From Collinsella tanakaei (GTDB lineage Bacteria; Actinomycetota; Coriobacteriia; Coriobacteriales; Coriobacteriaceae), in NCBI RefSeq assembly GCF_021531055.1, contig NZ_JADYTL010000001.1, positions 248,001 through 312,000 on the forward strand: DNA of 64,000 nt. The letters run 5' to 3'. Positions 1 through 9,228 of this stretch are shown here, piece by piece. The translations under genes were made by a program, and so were the position numbers. How positions within the stretch are numbered: position 1 is the first letter of the stretch; each line of letters starts with the position of its first letter. The notes under the pieces were generated by a model, which saw only the letters and a list, made by a program, of their open reading frames with translations, was not told the origin of the DNA and ran no database searches.

Positions 1-1177
1 ACAGCTCGTTGCCGAGCAACCACCCGTCATGCGTGGGAACCAGACGCGGGACCCCATCGCGCGTCGCATCCTCGCTCCAGCGCGCAAGGCCGCGCCCGAG
101 CGCCTCTTCGATAGCACGCTCGAGCGGACCGGCACCGATGCGCTCGCGACACGCCGCGAGCAGGTCAGCGCCCACACCTCGCGTCATACGCATGCCGAGC
201 ATAAGGTCCTCGGAAGCCGCCTCGCGCGCATCGAGCTCCTCGACATCGTACGCACGCGGCTGCATGGAGTCGGCGGTATCATCGGCAACCTGCACGACGC
301 GTAGGCGCGCCGCCCGCGAGGAGCATGCCGGCAACCCGAGCACCTCGCGCAGCCCCTCGTAGGTGGAACGAGCGAGCATGCTCGCCGCAGAACGCCCGAG
401 TCCCAGATACTCGACGCCCGTCCAATAGGCGATGTTGTGGCGGCATTCCTTGCCAGGTCGAGCATAGCTTGCAACCTCGTAGGGGTGCATGCCCGCTCGC
501 TCGGCGTACACACGGGCGCGCTCCATACGCCCCGCCTGCGCGTCCTCGTCCGGCTCGTCCCACACCCCGCGCTCGAGCAAGACGGACAGCGGCGTTCCCT
601 CCTCGATCGTCAAGGGGTACACCGACACATGTCCGATGCCCGAATCGAATGCCTGCGACAGCGTATCATCCCAGCTCTCATCCGTTTGCAGGGGAATACC
701 GCACATGAGGTCCGCCGAGACGTCTAGCCCCGCACGCAGCGCCTCCCCTATCGCCTCACGGGCGCGTCGCGCATCGTGAAGGCGTCCGAGCGCACGCAGC
801 TCGTCATCTTGGAAGCTCTGAACACCCAGCGAGATGCGCGTCGCGCCCGCTGCCGCGAGCCCGGCGGCGAGGTCGTACGAGAGGGATTCAGGATTGGCCT
901 CGCAGGTCAACTCGATCAAACCGGGCGCGATATCGCGAACCTGCTTGACGATCTCGCACAGCCGCCTTCCCAACACGGTCGGCGTACCGCCGCCGATATA
1001 CGCGGTGGAACACGAGGCGAGCACCCCCGATGAGCGGAGCGACGCAAGTCGATCGAGCATGCGCTCGACGTACCGGTCGAATTCGCGACCATCGGCGCAT
1101 GCTCTGGAATCGAAATCGCAGTACACGCACTTGGCGTGGCAAAACGGCACATGGATGTACAGGGCGCCGATGGCCAT
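1..1177 (-). CDS. hemW: HemW-type radical SAM heme chaperone, C-terminus cut off by window edge
   Basis: The frame is open for 392 codons from an ATG at 1177 and runs off the left edge, so only the last few residues are missing. Residues 13-20 carry the CxxxCxxC cluster motif (CHAKCVYC). It is followed by Asp-Phe rather than a fourth Cys, which fits HemW and not the decarboxylating HemN. A GGGTPT segment lies at 62-67 and EANPES near 93, both typical of the family. HemW binds SAM and a [4Fe-4S] cluster and is thought to deliver heme to membrane enzymes. The gene starts 6 bp after the dusB stop, with its Shine-Dalgarno inside the dusB tail, so it is probably the last gene of lepA-dusB-hemW. 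Confidence 0.9.
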   Translation of the reverse strand, partial: MAIGALYIHVPFCHAKCVYCDFDSRACADGREFDRYVERMLDRLASLRSSGVLASCSTAYIGGGTPTVLGRRLCEIVKQVRDIAPGLIELTCEANPESLSYDLAAGLAAAGATRISLGVQSFQDDELRALGRLHDARRAREAIGEALRAGLDVSADLMCGIPLQTDESWDDTLSQAFDSGIGHVSVYPLTIEEGTPLSVLLERGVWDEPDEDAQAGRMERARVYAERAGMHPYEVASYARPGKECRHNIAYWTGVEYLGLGRSAASMLARSTYEGLREVLGLPACSSRAARLRVVQVADDTADSMQPRAYDVEELDAREAASEDLMLGMRMTRGVGADLLAACRERIGAGPLERAIEEALGRGLARWSEDATRDGVPRLVPTHDGWLLGNEL

Positions 1178-1183
1178 GGTCGG

Positions 1184-2233
1184 CTACGCCCCCTGCGGCG
1201 CTTCGGGCAGCGATTCGCCGCGCTCCAATGCGCGCGAGCACGACTCCACGTCGGCCTCGATCGCATCGACGAGGGCCATGAACTCCTCGTAGGACGTGCA
1301 GCGAACGACACGTCCGCGCCAGAAGGCGGCATGCGGCATGCCCTTGAGATACCACGTCGCGAACGTGCGGGCACGCGCCATGAAGGGAAGGTACCTATGG
1401 ACGAGCCCGAGGTGCTCGCGCAGTGCATCGAGACGTACGGAGGACGCGCGTCGCTCCACCGGCGTGCCGTCGCGCCATAGCGCGAGCGCGTCGTCGAAGA
1501 CCCACGGGTTCCCGTAGGTCCCGCGCGCTATGAACACGGCGCTCGCCGCGGTCGTGGACAGCATCCGCACGGCGTCCTCGGCGCAAAAGACATCACCCGA
1601 GCCCACGACGGGAACCTCGACCGCACGCGCGACCTCGTCGATCACCGACCAGTCGGCATGCCCGGTGTAGAGCTGCTTAGCGGTGCGACCGTGGACCGCG
1701 ACCGCGGCGACACCGGCCGCCTCGAGCCTGCGCGCGAGCTCGGGGGCGCGTACGCCGCCGTCGCGAAACGACGCGCGCATCTTGACCGTGACCGGTACCG
1801 CCGCGTGTGCGACGGTCTCGCGCACGATGGCCTCGGCGAGCTCGGGGGACTCCATCAGCGCGGAGCCCTCCCCTTTCGTGATGACCTTGCGCGCCGGACA
1901 CGCCATGTTGATATCGATCTGCGTGAGCTTGCCGCCGACCCGCTCCTGCACGGCATCGACGGCGGAGGCGAACTGATCGGGCTTGGAGCCGAACAGCTGG
2001 ACGCAGATCTGCGGTTCCTCGTCCTCGGGAATCACGAGCCGCCAGGTCTTGTCACTTGCATAGGCGAGCCCCGCGACGCTCACCATCTCGGAAAACGCCA
2101 TGCGCGCCCCACGACGACGGCACATGATGCGATACGCGGCATCGGTGACGCCCGCCATGGGCGCAAGAAGAAACGGCTGCTCCGCATAGGCGGCGCGAAG
2201 CAGCTCGGCTCCATTGGATAGACCCACGCTCAT
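1184..2233 (-). CDS. dusB: tRNA-dihydrouridine synthase (DusB type)
   Basis: About 349 residues, the usual length for a bacterial Dus. The protein opens with the FMN-barrel signature LLAPMAGVTDAAYR. The catalytic cysteine lies in DINMACPARKV and is followed by GEGSALM, the region that contacts tRNA. A VHGRTAKQLYTG segment and a C-terminal helical tail complete the fold. It reduces uridine to dihydrouridine in tRNA D-loops using FMN and NAD(P)H. The start is uncertain. I chose the ATG at 2233; an upstream GTG at 2254 and a downstream GTG at 2227 are possible, and none has a well-spaced Shine-Dalgarno. It lies 41 bp after lepA and is probably co-transcribed with it. Confidence 0.92.
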   Translation of the reverse strand: MSVGLSNGAELLRAAYAEQPFLLAPMAGVTDAAYRIMCRRRGARMAFSEMVSVAGLAYASDKTWRLVIPEDEEPQICVQLFGSKPDQFASAVDAVQERVGGKLTQIDINMACPARKVITKGEGSALMESPELAEAIVRETVAHAAVPVTVKMRASFRDGGVRAPELARRLEAAGVAAVAVHGRTAKQLYTGHADWSVIDEVARAVEVPVVGSGDVFCAEDAVRMLSTTAASAVFIARGTYGNPWVFDDALALWRDGTPVERRASSVRLDALREHLGLVHRYLPFMARARTFATWYLKGMPHAAFWRGRVVRCTSYEEFMALVDAIEADVESCSRALERGESLPEAPQGA

Positions 2234-2274
2234 CCTTTCGACATGAGGAGGCACGAAAACTCGAGAGACCGAGC

Positions 2275-4083
2275 CTACTCGTCCACCTTGAGGATCGCCA
2301 GGAACGCCTCCTGGGGCACTTCGACCGAACCGACGGCCTTCATGCGCTTCTTGCCCTCTTTCTGCTTTTCGAGCAGCTTGCGCTTACGGGAGATATCGCC
2401 ACCGTAGCACTTCGCGAGCACGTCCTTGCGGACCGCCTTGACCGTCGAGCGCGCGATGATCTTGTTGCCGATCGCGCCCTGGATGGGAACCTCGAACTGC
2501 TGACGCGGGATGATCTCCTTGAGCTTATCGCACAGGCCGCGTGCCAGCGCATACGCCTTGTCCTTATGGACGATGAAGGACAGCGCGTCGACGTCGTCGC
2601 CGGACAGCAGGATATCGAGCTTGACGAGCTCGCTCGTCCGGTAGTCGGCGAACTCGTAGTCGAGCGACGCATAACCCTTCGTACGGCTCTTGAGCTGATC
2701 GAAGAAGTCGAGGATGAGCTCGGCGAGCGGCATATCGAAGTGCATCTCCACCGATTTCGCCGACAGATGGATCATGTCGGTCATCACGGCGCGATGCTCG
2801 ATGGACAGCTGCATGACCGCACCGGTGTACTCGGGCGGCACGATGACCTTCGCGGACAGATACGGCTCCTCTATATGGTCGATGCGCGTGACGTCGGGAA
2901 GGTCCTGCGGACTGCGCACGTCGATCATGGTGCCGTCGGTCTTATAGACGTGATAGTCGACGCTTGGGCTCGTGGCGATGAGATCGAGGTCGAACTCGCG
3001 CTCGAGGCGCTCCTTGACGACCTCCATGTGCAGCAGGCCGAGGAAGCCGACACGGAACCCGAAGCCGAGCGCCACGCTCGTCTCGGGACTCCACGTGAGC
3101 GACGGATCGTTGACGCGCAGCTTCTCGAGGGCATCGCGGAGGTTCTCGTAGTCCTTGTTGTCGATCGGGAACAAGCCGGTGTAGACCATCGGCTTGGCCT
3201 CGCGATAACCGGGTAAGGGCTCCGGGCACGGACGGTCGCGATAGGTCAGGGTATCGCCCACGTGGACCGCACCGGGATCCTTGAGACCGGTGACGACGAA
3301 GCCGACCTCGCCGACGGACAGGTCGTCGACGAGCATCTCGGCGGGACGCTTGATGCCGACACCGTCGACGAGGAAGCTCTCACCGGTCTGCATCATGGTG
3401 AGCGTATCGCCCTTCTTGATGCTGCCGTCGAACACGCGCACCGTCGCGACGACACCGCGGTACTCGTCGAAGTACGAGTCGAGGATCAGGGCCTTGAGCG
3501 GCGCGGCGGCGTCACCGGTCGGAGGCGAGACGAGAAACACGATAGCCTCGAGCAGGTCGTGGATGCCCTCGCCGGTCTTACCGGACACACAGACGGCATC
3601 GTCGGCGGGGATTGCGAGCTCGTCTTCGATCTCGACCTTGACCTCCTCGGGATGCGCGGAGGGAAGGTCGATCTTGTTGATCGCGGGAACGATGTCCAGG
3701 TTCGCGTTCATCGCCAGGTTCGCATTGGAGACGGTCTGGGCCTCCACGCCCTGCGTCGAATCGACGACGAGGACCGCACCCTCGCACGCCGCGAGCGAGC
3801 GCGACACCTCGTAGGTGAAGTCGACGTGCCCCGGCGTGTCGATGAGGTTGAACTGGTAGGTCTCGCCGTCCTCGGCGGTGTACATGACGCGCACCGCGTT
3901 GCTCTTGATCGTGATGCCGCGCTCGCGCTCGATATCCATCGAATCGAGCAGCTGGGACTCCATGTCGCGCTCATCGACGGTATGGGTCAGCTCCAAGATC
4001 CGGTCTGAGATCGTGGACTTCCCGTGATCGATGTGGGCGATGATGGAGAAATTCCTGATGTGTGATGTGTTCTTCGTATCCAT
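2275..4083 (-). CDS. lepA: Elongation factor 4 (LepA), back-translocating ribosomal GTPase
   Basis: From the ATG at 4083 the protein has 602 residues, matching EF4 from other bacteria. A longer open frame upstream adds 41 unconserved residues and is rejected. The G domain shows the P-loop AHIDHGKST, the switch [10 protein letters not shown] and NKIDLP. The C-terminal LepA-specific domain contains [22 protein letters not shown]-like sequence near the end. EF4 binds stalled or mis-translocated ribosomes. No Shine-Dalgarno precedes the ATG. Instead TATGAT (4091-4096) ends 7 nt upstream, so the mRNA may be leaderless. It is divergent from rpsT. Confidence 0.96.
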   Translation of the reverse strand: MDTKNTSHIRNFSIIAHIDHGKSTISDRILELTHTVDERDMESQLLDSMDIERERGITIKSNAVRVMYTAEDGETYQFNLIDTPGHVDFTYEVSRSLAACEGAVLVVDSTQGVEAQTVSNANLAMNANLDIVPAINKIDLPSAHPEEVKVEIEDELAIPADDAVCVSGKTGEGIHDLLEAIVFLVSPPTGDAAAPLKALILDSYFDEYRGVVATVRVFDGSIKKGDTLTMMQTGESFLVDGVGIKRPAEMLVDDLSVGEVGFVVTGLKDPGAVHVGDTLTYRDRPCPEPLPGYREAKPMVYTGLFPIDNKDYENLRDALEKLRVNDPSLTWSPETSVALGFGFRVGFLGLLHMEVVKERLEREFDLDLIATSPSVDYHVYKTDGTMIDVRSPQDLPDVTRIDHIEEPYLSAKVIVPPEYTGAVMQLSIEHRAVMTDMIHLSAKSVEMHFDMPLAELILDFFDQLKSRTKGYASLDYEFADYRTSELVKLDILLSGDDVDALSFIVHKDKAYALARGLCDKLKEIIPRQQFEVPIQGAIGNKIIARSTVKAVRKDVLAKCYGGDISRKRKLLEKQKEGKKRMKAVGSVEVPQEAFLAILKVDE

Positions 4084-4090
4084 GCGGCCT

Positions 4091-4096
4091 ATCATA
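4091..4096 (-). promoter_or_regulatory. Possible -10 box for leaderless lepA mRNA
   Basis: TATGAT on the minus strand is followed by 7 nt and then the lepA ATG. A start site at the usual distance would put the 5' end on the start codon. No clear -35 box is visible. Confidence 0.35.
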
Positions 4097-4197
4097 CCCG
4101 ATGCGATGCGGAACAGGCGAGGTCGCGGTCGTGCATATCTCGTGAGCAACACGCCTAATCCACAGCATTTGCGCTTCTCATCCCGGTAACGCCGTGC

Positions 4198-4203
4198 TAT
4201 ACT
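4198..4203 (+). promoter_or_regulatory. Extended -10 promoter element of rpsT
   Basis: TGC followed by TATACT matches an extended -10 element, with the rpsT GTG 76 nt downstream. There is no good -35 at 17 bp, as is common for extended -10 promoters. Confidence 0.5.
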
Positions 4204-4279
4204 CACCGAGTTGTGACCTCACCGTGTCTCAGAGGCCGGATAGTAAGGCTTATTGAAGCATTTGAAAGGATTGTAACCA

Positions 4280-4543
4280 GTGGCAAACATCAAGTCTCAG
4301 AAGAAGCGTATCCGCACCAATGAGATTGCGCGCGTCCGCAACAAGGCGATTCGCTCCGAGCTCAAGACGCTGATCAAGCATGTTCACGCCGCCGTCGAGC
4401 AGGGCGACAAGGCCGCGGCTTCCGCCGCCGCCACCCGCGCCTACCGTGCGCTGGACAAGGCCGTCGCCAAGGGCGTCATCCACAAGAACCAGGCCGCCAA
4501 CCGCAAGTCCGGCGTCCAGAAGCTGGTCAACAAGCTCGCCTAA
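4280..4543 (+). CDS. rpsT: 30S ribosomal protein S20
   Basis: 87 residues, Lys/Arg/Ala-rich and all-helical, beginning [18 protein letters not shown] and ending with LVNKLA as S20 proteins do. S20 binds 16S rRNA near its 5' domain and helix 44 during early 30S assembly. The start is a GTG at 4280 preceded by AAAGGA at good spacing. The gene stands alone on the plus strand, with its own extended -10 promoter upstream and a strong rho-independent terminator downstream. Confidence 0.97.
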   Translation: MANIKSQKKRIRTNEIARVRNKAIRSELKTLIKHVHAAVEQGDKAAASAAATRAYRALDKAVAKGVIHKNQAANRKSGVQKLVNKLA

Positions 4544-4570
4544 GCGCACGCAAACAACCAGAATGCATCA

Positions 4571-4595
4571 AGCCCCGCTCCGGCGGGGCTTTTTC
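4571..4595 (+). terminator. Rho-independent terminator of rpsT
   Basis: AGCCCCGC, loop TCCG, GCGGGGCT, then a run of five T. A perfect 8-bp stem 28 bp after the rpsT stop. Confidence 0.93.
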
Positions 4596-4971
4596 GTATC
4601 CTTCGTCGCCCCTATGGAAACTCAGCCCCGCCATCGTTCGTTCACCGGTCACGGCGGTTACAAAATGAGGCACTTTCTAGTTGAATCTTCGATCGCGCGC
4701 ATCTATACATATAAGGAAATATTGTCTGCTCCGGAAATCGAACCTTACGCATCCGGATATTAAATGCTCGGACAATATCAGGTATACATATAGGTAATGC
4801 TTGGCTTAGCCCAAAGGCTATACACGGCAACTTCTCTCGCGCCATCACCCGCATGCAACTAGAAAGCGTTCGTTTTTGGAACGCCAAGGCGTAGCGAACC
4901 AAAATACAACGCAGCCGACTACGAGTTGACGCATATCATCGAATGATTTCGGACGAGAAATGCATACCCGG
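4596..4971. other. 376-bp AT-richer intergenic spacer without a supported gene
   Basis: This lies between the rpsT terminator and the convergent holA stop. It is clearly less GC-rich than the surroundings. It holds nested inverted repeats (see the repeat at 4673-4866) and two direct copies of TATACATATA (4704-4713 and 4783-4792). The only sizeable open frame, minus 4642-4902, has no Shine-Dalgarno and no recognisable motif, so I do not call it. Confidence 0.6.
4673..4866. repeat. Putative miniature inverted-repeat element with 11-bp termini
   Basis: CTTTCTAGTTG (4673-4683) and its exact reverse complement CAACTAGAAAG (4856-4866) bound a 194-bp AT-rich unit. An inner inverted repeat, ATATTGTC (4719-4726) and GACAATAT (4771-4778), is roughly centred in it. 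There is no coding capacity for a transposase. It could equally be an old, decaying intergenic sequence. Confidence 0.35.
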
Positions 4972-5931
4972 CTATTTCGAGCACACCGAGATGATCCACA
5001 TGCGCAGCGCCAATGCAGAATCGCGTGAACCCTTGAGGGCGGCCTCGACATCCGCCGCCGCGGACAGGGCTTCGACGAGCTCATCCATGCGGTAGCGCCG
5101 CGCCCACCCGAGATGGTTCTTAACCTGCCATGACTTACAACCGAGCGCATCTGCCAGCTCGCGCCCCGCTCCTCGCGCATCGAGCGCCTTGGCGACGATC
5201 AGCTCCCGGATGCGTCCGACAAGCAGCGAGAACAGGCGAACCTCGCTACGATCGGGCTGAAGCGCCAGCAGCTCGAGCGCCCGAGGAAGATCGCGCGCCG
5301 ACACGGCGTTGAGCAGATCCCATGGTTTGACCTCGGCGGTCCTCATGACAAGTCGCTCGACATCAGCTACGGTGATCTCGGGGCCCTCGATCATGGACGC
5401 AAGGCGTGCGAGCTCGTTATCGAGCATGCGGGACGATTCGCCCGCTCGGCTCACGAGCTCCTCGGCGGCCGCCAATCCGATGGTCTTGCCATGAGCGCGC
5501 GCCATACCGACAACCTGCTTGGGCATCTCCCATGCTTTTTTGGGCGTGCAATCGACGATCGCCTTCGCATCGATCTTGGCGACCGCTTTATACAGCCGCG
5601 TGTTCTTAGCCAGCGACGCGGCGACAAGCAGGCAGACGGTCGTCGGCGATGGATCGGCTAGATAGTCGACGAGCGGCTCGCTCACCGCTTTGGGAAGGCG
5701 ATCGCAACCCTCCAAGATCACCAAGCGGAAATCGGTGCCCATGGGATAGGTGTTAAGCGATGCGATGATGTCATCGATCGCCTGGTCCTTGGTCATATCG
5801 CGCTCATCGAGGTTGAACGCGGCCATGCCGCTCGCCTCAAGGCGCGACTTCATGCGCTCGACGGCATGGGAGCGCTTGTATTCGTCGGCACCGACGATCA
5901 GATATGCGGGCAACAGCTTGGGGTCGGCCAT
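4972..5931 (-). CDS. holA: DNA polymerase III, delta subunit (clamp-loader wrench)
   Basis: 319 residues. The N-terminal segment LLPAYLIVGADEYKRS corresponds to the AAA-like first domain of HolA, which keeps the fold but not a functional Walker A. Later segments (a RLVILEGCDRLPK region, then the helical collar ending RMDELVEALSAAADVEAALKG) match the family in order. Delta opens the beta clamp during loading. The ATG at 5931 has AAAGG about 10 nt upstream. It follows comEC by 31 bp, and comEC-holA adjacency is very common in bacteria. Confidence 0.93.
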   Translation of the reverse strand: MADPKLLPAYLIVGADEYKRSHAVERMKSRLEASGMAAFNLDERDMTKDQAIDDIIASLNTYPMGTDFRLVILEGCDRLPKAVSEPLVDYLADPSPTTVCLLVAASLAKNTRLYKAVAKIDAKAIVDCTPKKAWEMPKQVVGMARAHGKTIGLAAAEELVSRAGESSRMLDNELARLASMIEGPEITVADVERLVMRTAEVKPWDLLNAVSARDLPRALELLALQPDRSEVRLFSLLVGRIRELIVAKALDARGAGRELADALGCKSWQVKNHLGWARRYRMDELVEALSAAADVEAALKGSRDSALALRMWIISVCSK

Positions 5932-5962
5932 CGATCAGCAACCTTTCTCATCTTGATCCGTC

Positions 5963-8287
5963 CTATTCTACCGCGTGCTGCGTACGGACGACGAATCCGT
6001 CCGCTCGCGGCAGAAAGGAGATATCGCCCGCATCGATGGTGCAGAGGAAATCCGCCCCCTGCTCCTCGACGACCGATATGCATTCGGAGGTGGGGTGACC
6101 GTATGCATTCCCCTCGCCGGCACTCGCCACCGCCACGGCGGGATCGAGCACGTCGATGATCTCGTCGTCGATCGACGCCGCCGAACCGTGATGACCGAGC
6201 TTCAAGACGTCAACGGTACCGACCTCGTCGATGTACTCGGATTCCTGCTCGATTTCGGTATCGCCCGTCAACAGGGCGGAAAACCCGGAGCAGACCTCGC
6301 CGTAGCGTACCGCGAGCGCGACCGATTCGGCGTTCTCCTCCCCCGCCGTCGGCGTGCGAGGCCACACCATCTTGCAGGAATAGTCGCCCACCTGCACGGA
6401 ATCGCCCCGACGGAGCTCCTCGAACTCGATGCCGGGCTCCTCCTTCAACTCATCGGGAGCGGTCGCCCGAGCCCCTTCGCCCACGAAGATCCGATCGACC
6501 TCCACCGTGTCGAGCACGTACGACAAGCCTCCCCAATGATCGCCGTCCCAATGTGTGATGACGACGGCATCGAGTCGCAGGACATGCTGTCGTGCCAAAG
6601 CGTCGACGACCTGCTCGTCGACGCCTGCATCGACGAGCACCGCATGGGGTCCGTCCCGGATGAGAATCGAGTCGCCCTGACCGACATCCAATATGACAAG
6701 CGACGGCGGCGCAGCGTACAGCAACCTGAACACGAAGATGCCCGCAATGAGCATCGCGACGGCCACGCCGATCGAAAGGAGGCGCCTGGACACTTCCCAC
6801 CACCCGAGATAGACGGATGCGGCGCATACATACATAGCCGATACGCCTCCGGTATCGATCGTACAGGGAATCGACGCGAACGGCACCTCGGCGACAACAC
6901 GTGCGGCATATATCGAAAGATTCGCAAGCGCCTCAGGGACCGCCATGCACGGCTCAAGCAAGGGTATCAGGGCGCATACGGGCGAAAGCACCAGCCCGAC
7001 GACAAGCAATGCGCTCATGAGCGGACCGACGATGATATTCGCTATCGGAGCGATCAGCGAAAGGGTGCCGAACACCGGCACGGTCAACGGAACCGTCGCC
7101 CATTGCGCACACAAGGTGAGCGACAGCGCATCGGCACACAGATGGGGGAACCCGATCCTTTGCAAGACCACTGCCACATAGCGCCCGAACAACGCGATAA
7201 AGAGCACGCTCAGCACCGACAGCTGAAAACCGAGGTCGTACACCACGCCCGGATTGACGACGGTAAAGAGGACCACCGTGATCGCCAAGGCGGACAGGCC
7301 ATGCTGGCGCCGCCGCGAGCCGGTCGCGACCAACCCGAGACACACCATGATCGCCGAACGGACCGCGGAGGGGGCAGCTCCGCAAAACAGTACATAGACG
7401 ACCGAGACGACGCATAGCACCGCTGCACGTCCGCGAACCCCGACCTTCATCCGATAGAGCACGAGCTGCAGCAACGATGCGATTACGGCAAGATGGCCCC
7501 CGCTCACCGCGACCAGATGGGAAAGGCCGGTCGCAGCGAACACATCGGACACCTCGGATGAGGATAATGCCGAAGTGTGCCCGCATACGATACCCGCAAC
7601 GAGCGCCCGACCCTCGCTGCGGAGCGGATCGATGACGTCCAGCACCGCGCTGCGCACGCGAGCGATGGGTCCCTGCCGCTTTGTTGACTCGACAGAGATG
7701 ACGACCTTGATCGAAGCCGATGCGACCTCCCCGCGCATGAAGCGCGATCTGCCCCATTCGCTCGCATCAAGCTGCTCGAATCGACCGATACAGCCGATCA
7801 CATCTCCGGTATCGTAGGCGGTATCGGTCGTCGCGCGAACATGAGCGACCGCATCGCCATCCCCGTCGATCACGCATGCGGTCAAAGATGCGCCATAGGC
7901 GCTCAAGCTCGCATCGGAGACGATCTCCAACTCGTACGAGCTCATCGCTCCCTGCAAGCTCGCATATTCGCCGAGTCGCGTCTGCGACCATGCGATGCTC
8001 GCGATCGAGGCGATCATGATCGACGCGCCCAGCCATCCCAGCCAGACTCGCGCGCCCATACCGTAGCGAACCTCCCGTCTGCGAAGCACGCTGCACGATA
8101 GTGCGAGCAGAAGGACTCCGAACAAAAGCGCACAAGTCGCGGCGACGGTTGCACGCGAGGTTCCATGCAGATAGTCCCGCCATGCACACTCCGCGATCCA
8201 GGCGCAGGTAAGGCACGCACCTACCGCCGCCAAACTCGACGGCGGCAGATACGGACGAGGTGGGAGAGGATGATGCTCGTCTCTCAT
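5963..8287 (-). CDS. comEC: ComEC/Rec2 DNA-uptake channel with C-terminal metallo-beta-lactamase domain
   Basis: 774 residues. The first part has several transmembrane segments and a periplasmic OB-like region. The central competence domain contains ATGLSHLVAVSGGH, the family hallmark, followed by GAAPSAVRSAIM and more membrane helices. The C-terminal third is a metallo-beta-lactamase domain with ILDVGQGDSILI, VITHWDGDHWGG (the HxxxDH-like motif, here HWDGDHWGG) and LKLGHHGS. ComEC moves single-stranded DNA through the membrane, and the nuclease-like domain may degrade the other strand. The start overlaps the comEA stop as ATGA. Confidence 0.95.
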   Translation of the reverse strand: MRDEHHPLPPRPYLPPSSLAAVGACLTCAWIAECAWRDYLHGTSRATVAATCALLFGVLLLALSCSVLRRREVRYGMGARVWLGWLGASIMIASIASIAWSQTRLGEYASLQGAMSSYELEIVSDASLSAYGASLTACVIDGDGDAVAHVRATTDTAYDTGDVIGCIGRFEQLDASEWGRSRFMRGEVASASIKVVISVESTKRQGPIARVRSAVLDVIDPLRSEGRALVAGIVCGHTSALSSSEVSDVFAATGLSHLVAVSGGHLAVIASLLQLVLYRMKVGVRGRAAVLCVVSVVYVLFCGAAPSAVRSAIMVCLGLVATGSRRRQHGLSALAITVVLFTVVNPGVVYDLGFQLSVLSVLFIALFGRYVAVVLQRIGFPHLCADALSLTLCAQWATVPLTVPVFGTLSLIAPIANIIVGPLMSALLVVGLVLSPVCALIPLLEPCMAVPEALANLSIYAARVVAEVPFASIPCTIDTGGVSAMYVCAASVYLGWWEVSRRLLSIGVAVAMLIAGIFVFRLLYAAPPSLVILDVGQGDSILIRDGPHAVLVDAGVDEQVVDALARQHVLRLDAVVITHWDGDHWGGLSYVLDTVEVDRIFVGEGARATAPDELKEEPGIEFEELRRGDSVQVGDYSCKMVWPRTPTAGEENAESVALAVRYGEVCSGFSALLTGDTEIEQESEYIDEVGTVDVLKLGHHGSAASIDDEIIDVLDPAVAVASAGEGNAYGHPTSECISVVEEQGADFLCTIDAGDISFLPRADGFVVRTQHAVE

Positions 8288-8976
8288 ACGCAGATGCGCG
8301 ATCGCATCTTCTCGAACTTCGCCTCACCGATGCCCGAGACGCGCATGATATCCTCGATCGATGCAAACGGTCCGTTTTGCGTCCGGTCGTCAAGAATCGC
8401 CTGAGCGGTCGCAGGTCCGACACCCGGCAATTCATCCAGCTCCTCCAGCCCAGCGACATTGATATTGATCAGCGTTTGACTTTGGACGTCGTCATGTCCC
8501 GCATCACCGCTTTGAACCTGAGAGGAACCTTCCTCAACCGAAGGGATATGGATCTTCTGGCCATCCGTCAGCACGGACGCTCTGTTGACCGTCGACACAT
8601 CGGCATCTTCGGTCAACCCTCCCGCGCGCTCGATCGCATCCGCGACGCGCGATCCCGCGGGAAGCTCCACGACCGACGGCGATACGACGGCGCCATCGAT
8701 ATCGACGACCACCACCTCCGTCCCCGTATCTTCGACTTGATCAGCGCCACCCGCCTCCCCGCCGTCATCATCGGTATCGGCAGTCACGGCCTCGCGCGAA
8801 GAGGATTCATCCCGCAGGATCAACTGCTCCTCCCCTTGCGCCTGCACGACGCCGAACCCGCATACGACCACGAGCGCAACCACGAGAACGACAAGCGCCG
8901 CGAAATTCGATGAACTGTCGAGAGAGCGTTTGAGTATTCGGACGAACCCCTGCCGTCCACGATGAAGCTGCGCCAT
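8284..8976 (-). CDS. comEA: ComEA-type DNA-binding protein (SLBB plus helix-hairpin-helix)
   Basis: 230 residues from the ATG at 8976, which has GGAGGTG 7 nt upstream; the open frame extends 63 codons further without support. One hydrophobic segment near residues 27-47 anchors it. An acidic linker follows, then an SLBB domain (VSPSVVELPAGSRVADAIERAGG). Tandem helix-hairpin-helix motifs (ELPGVGPATAQAI, RVSGIGEAKFEKM) end the protein. ComEA captures double-stranded DNA outside the membrane and passes it to ComEC. It is first in comEA-comEC-holA. Confidence 0.94.
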   Translation of the reverse strand: MAQLHRGRQGFVRILKRSLDSSSNFAALVVLVVALVVVCGFGVVQAQGEEQLILRDESSSREAVTADTDDDGGEAGGADQVEDTGTEVVVVDIDGAVVSPSVVELPAGSRVADAIERAGGLTEDADVSTVNRASVLTDGQKIHIPSVEEGSSQVQSGDAGHDDVQSQTLININVAGLEELDELPGVGPATAQAILDDRTQNGPFASIEDIMRVSGIGEAKFEKMRSRICV

Positions 8977-9115
8977 GCTCCCACCTCCTCGACACCATCC
9001 TTGCATGGAGGGACGAGAGCCCGATGGTGAAACAAAACTTCTCGGACGCCGTCCGACAGATGCCCGACCGGCGACCGACACCGCAGGCACAACGTGACGT
9101 TTCCCACGCGATACA

Positions 9116-9173
9116 CGAAAAAGCGCCCCCGTGCCGCGAAAGATGCGCAGGAACGCAACGGGCACGGGGACGC
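9116..9173 (-). terminator. Terminator after thiI
   Basis: On the minus strand GCGTCCCCGTGCC pairs with GGCACGGGGGCGC around a 25-nt loop, followed by TTTTTCG. It closes the mihF-gmk-rpoZ-thiI unit upstream of comEA. Confidence 0.75.
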
Positions 9174-9228
9174 AAAAGAGGTTGTGAGCCGAAACGAAAC
9201 GGCGGACTATGCAGTCGGAAATGCGCAG

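Noticed and set aside
2275-4206. Longer lepA reading frame starting at 4206
   Set aside because: The extra 41 residues are not part of EF4 and overlap the rpsT promoter region.
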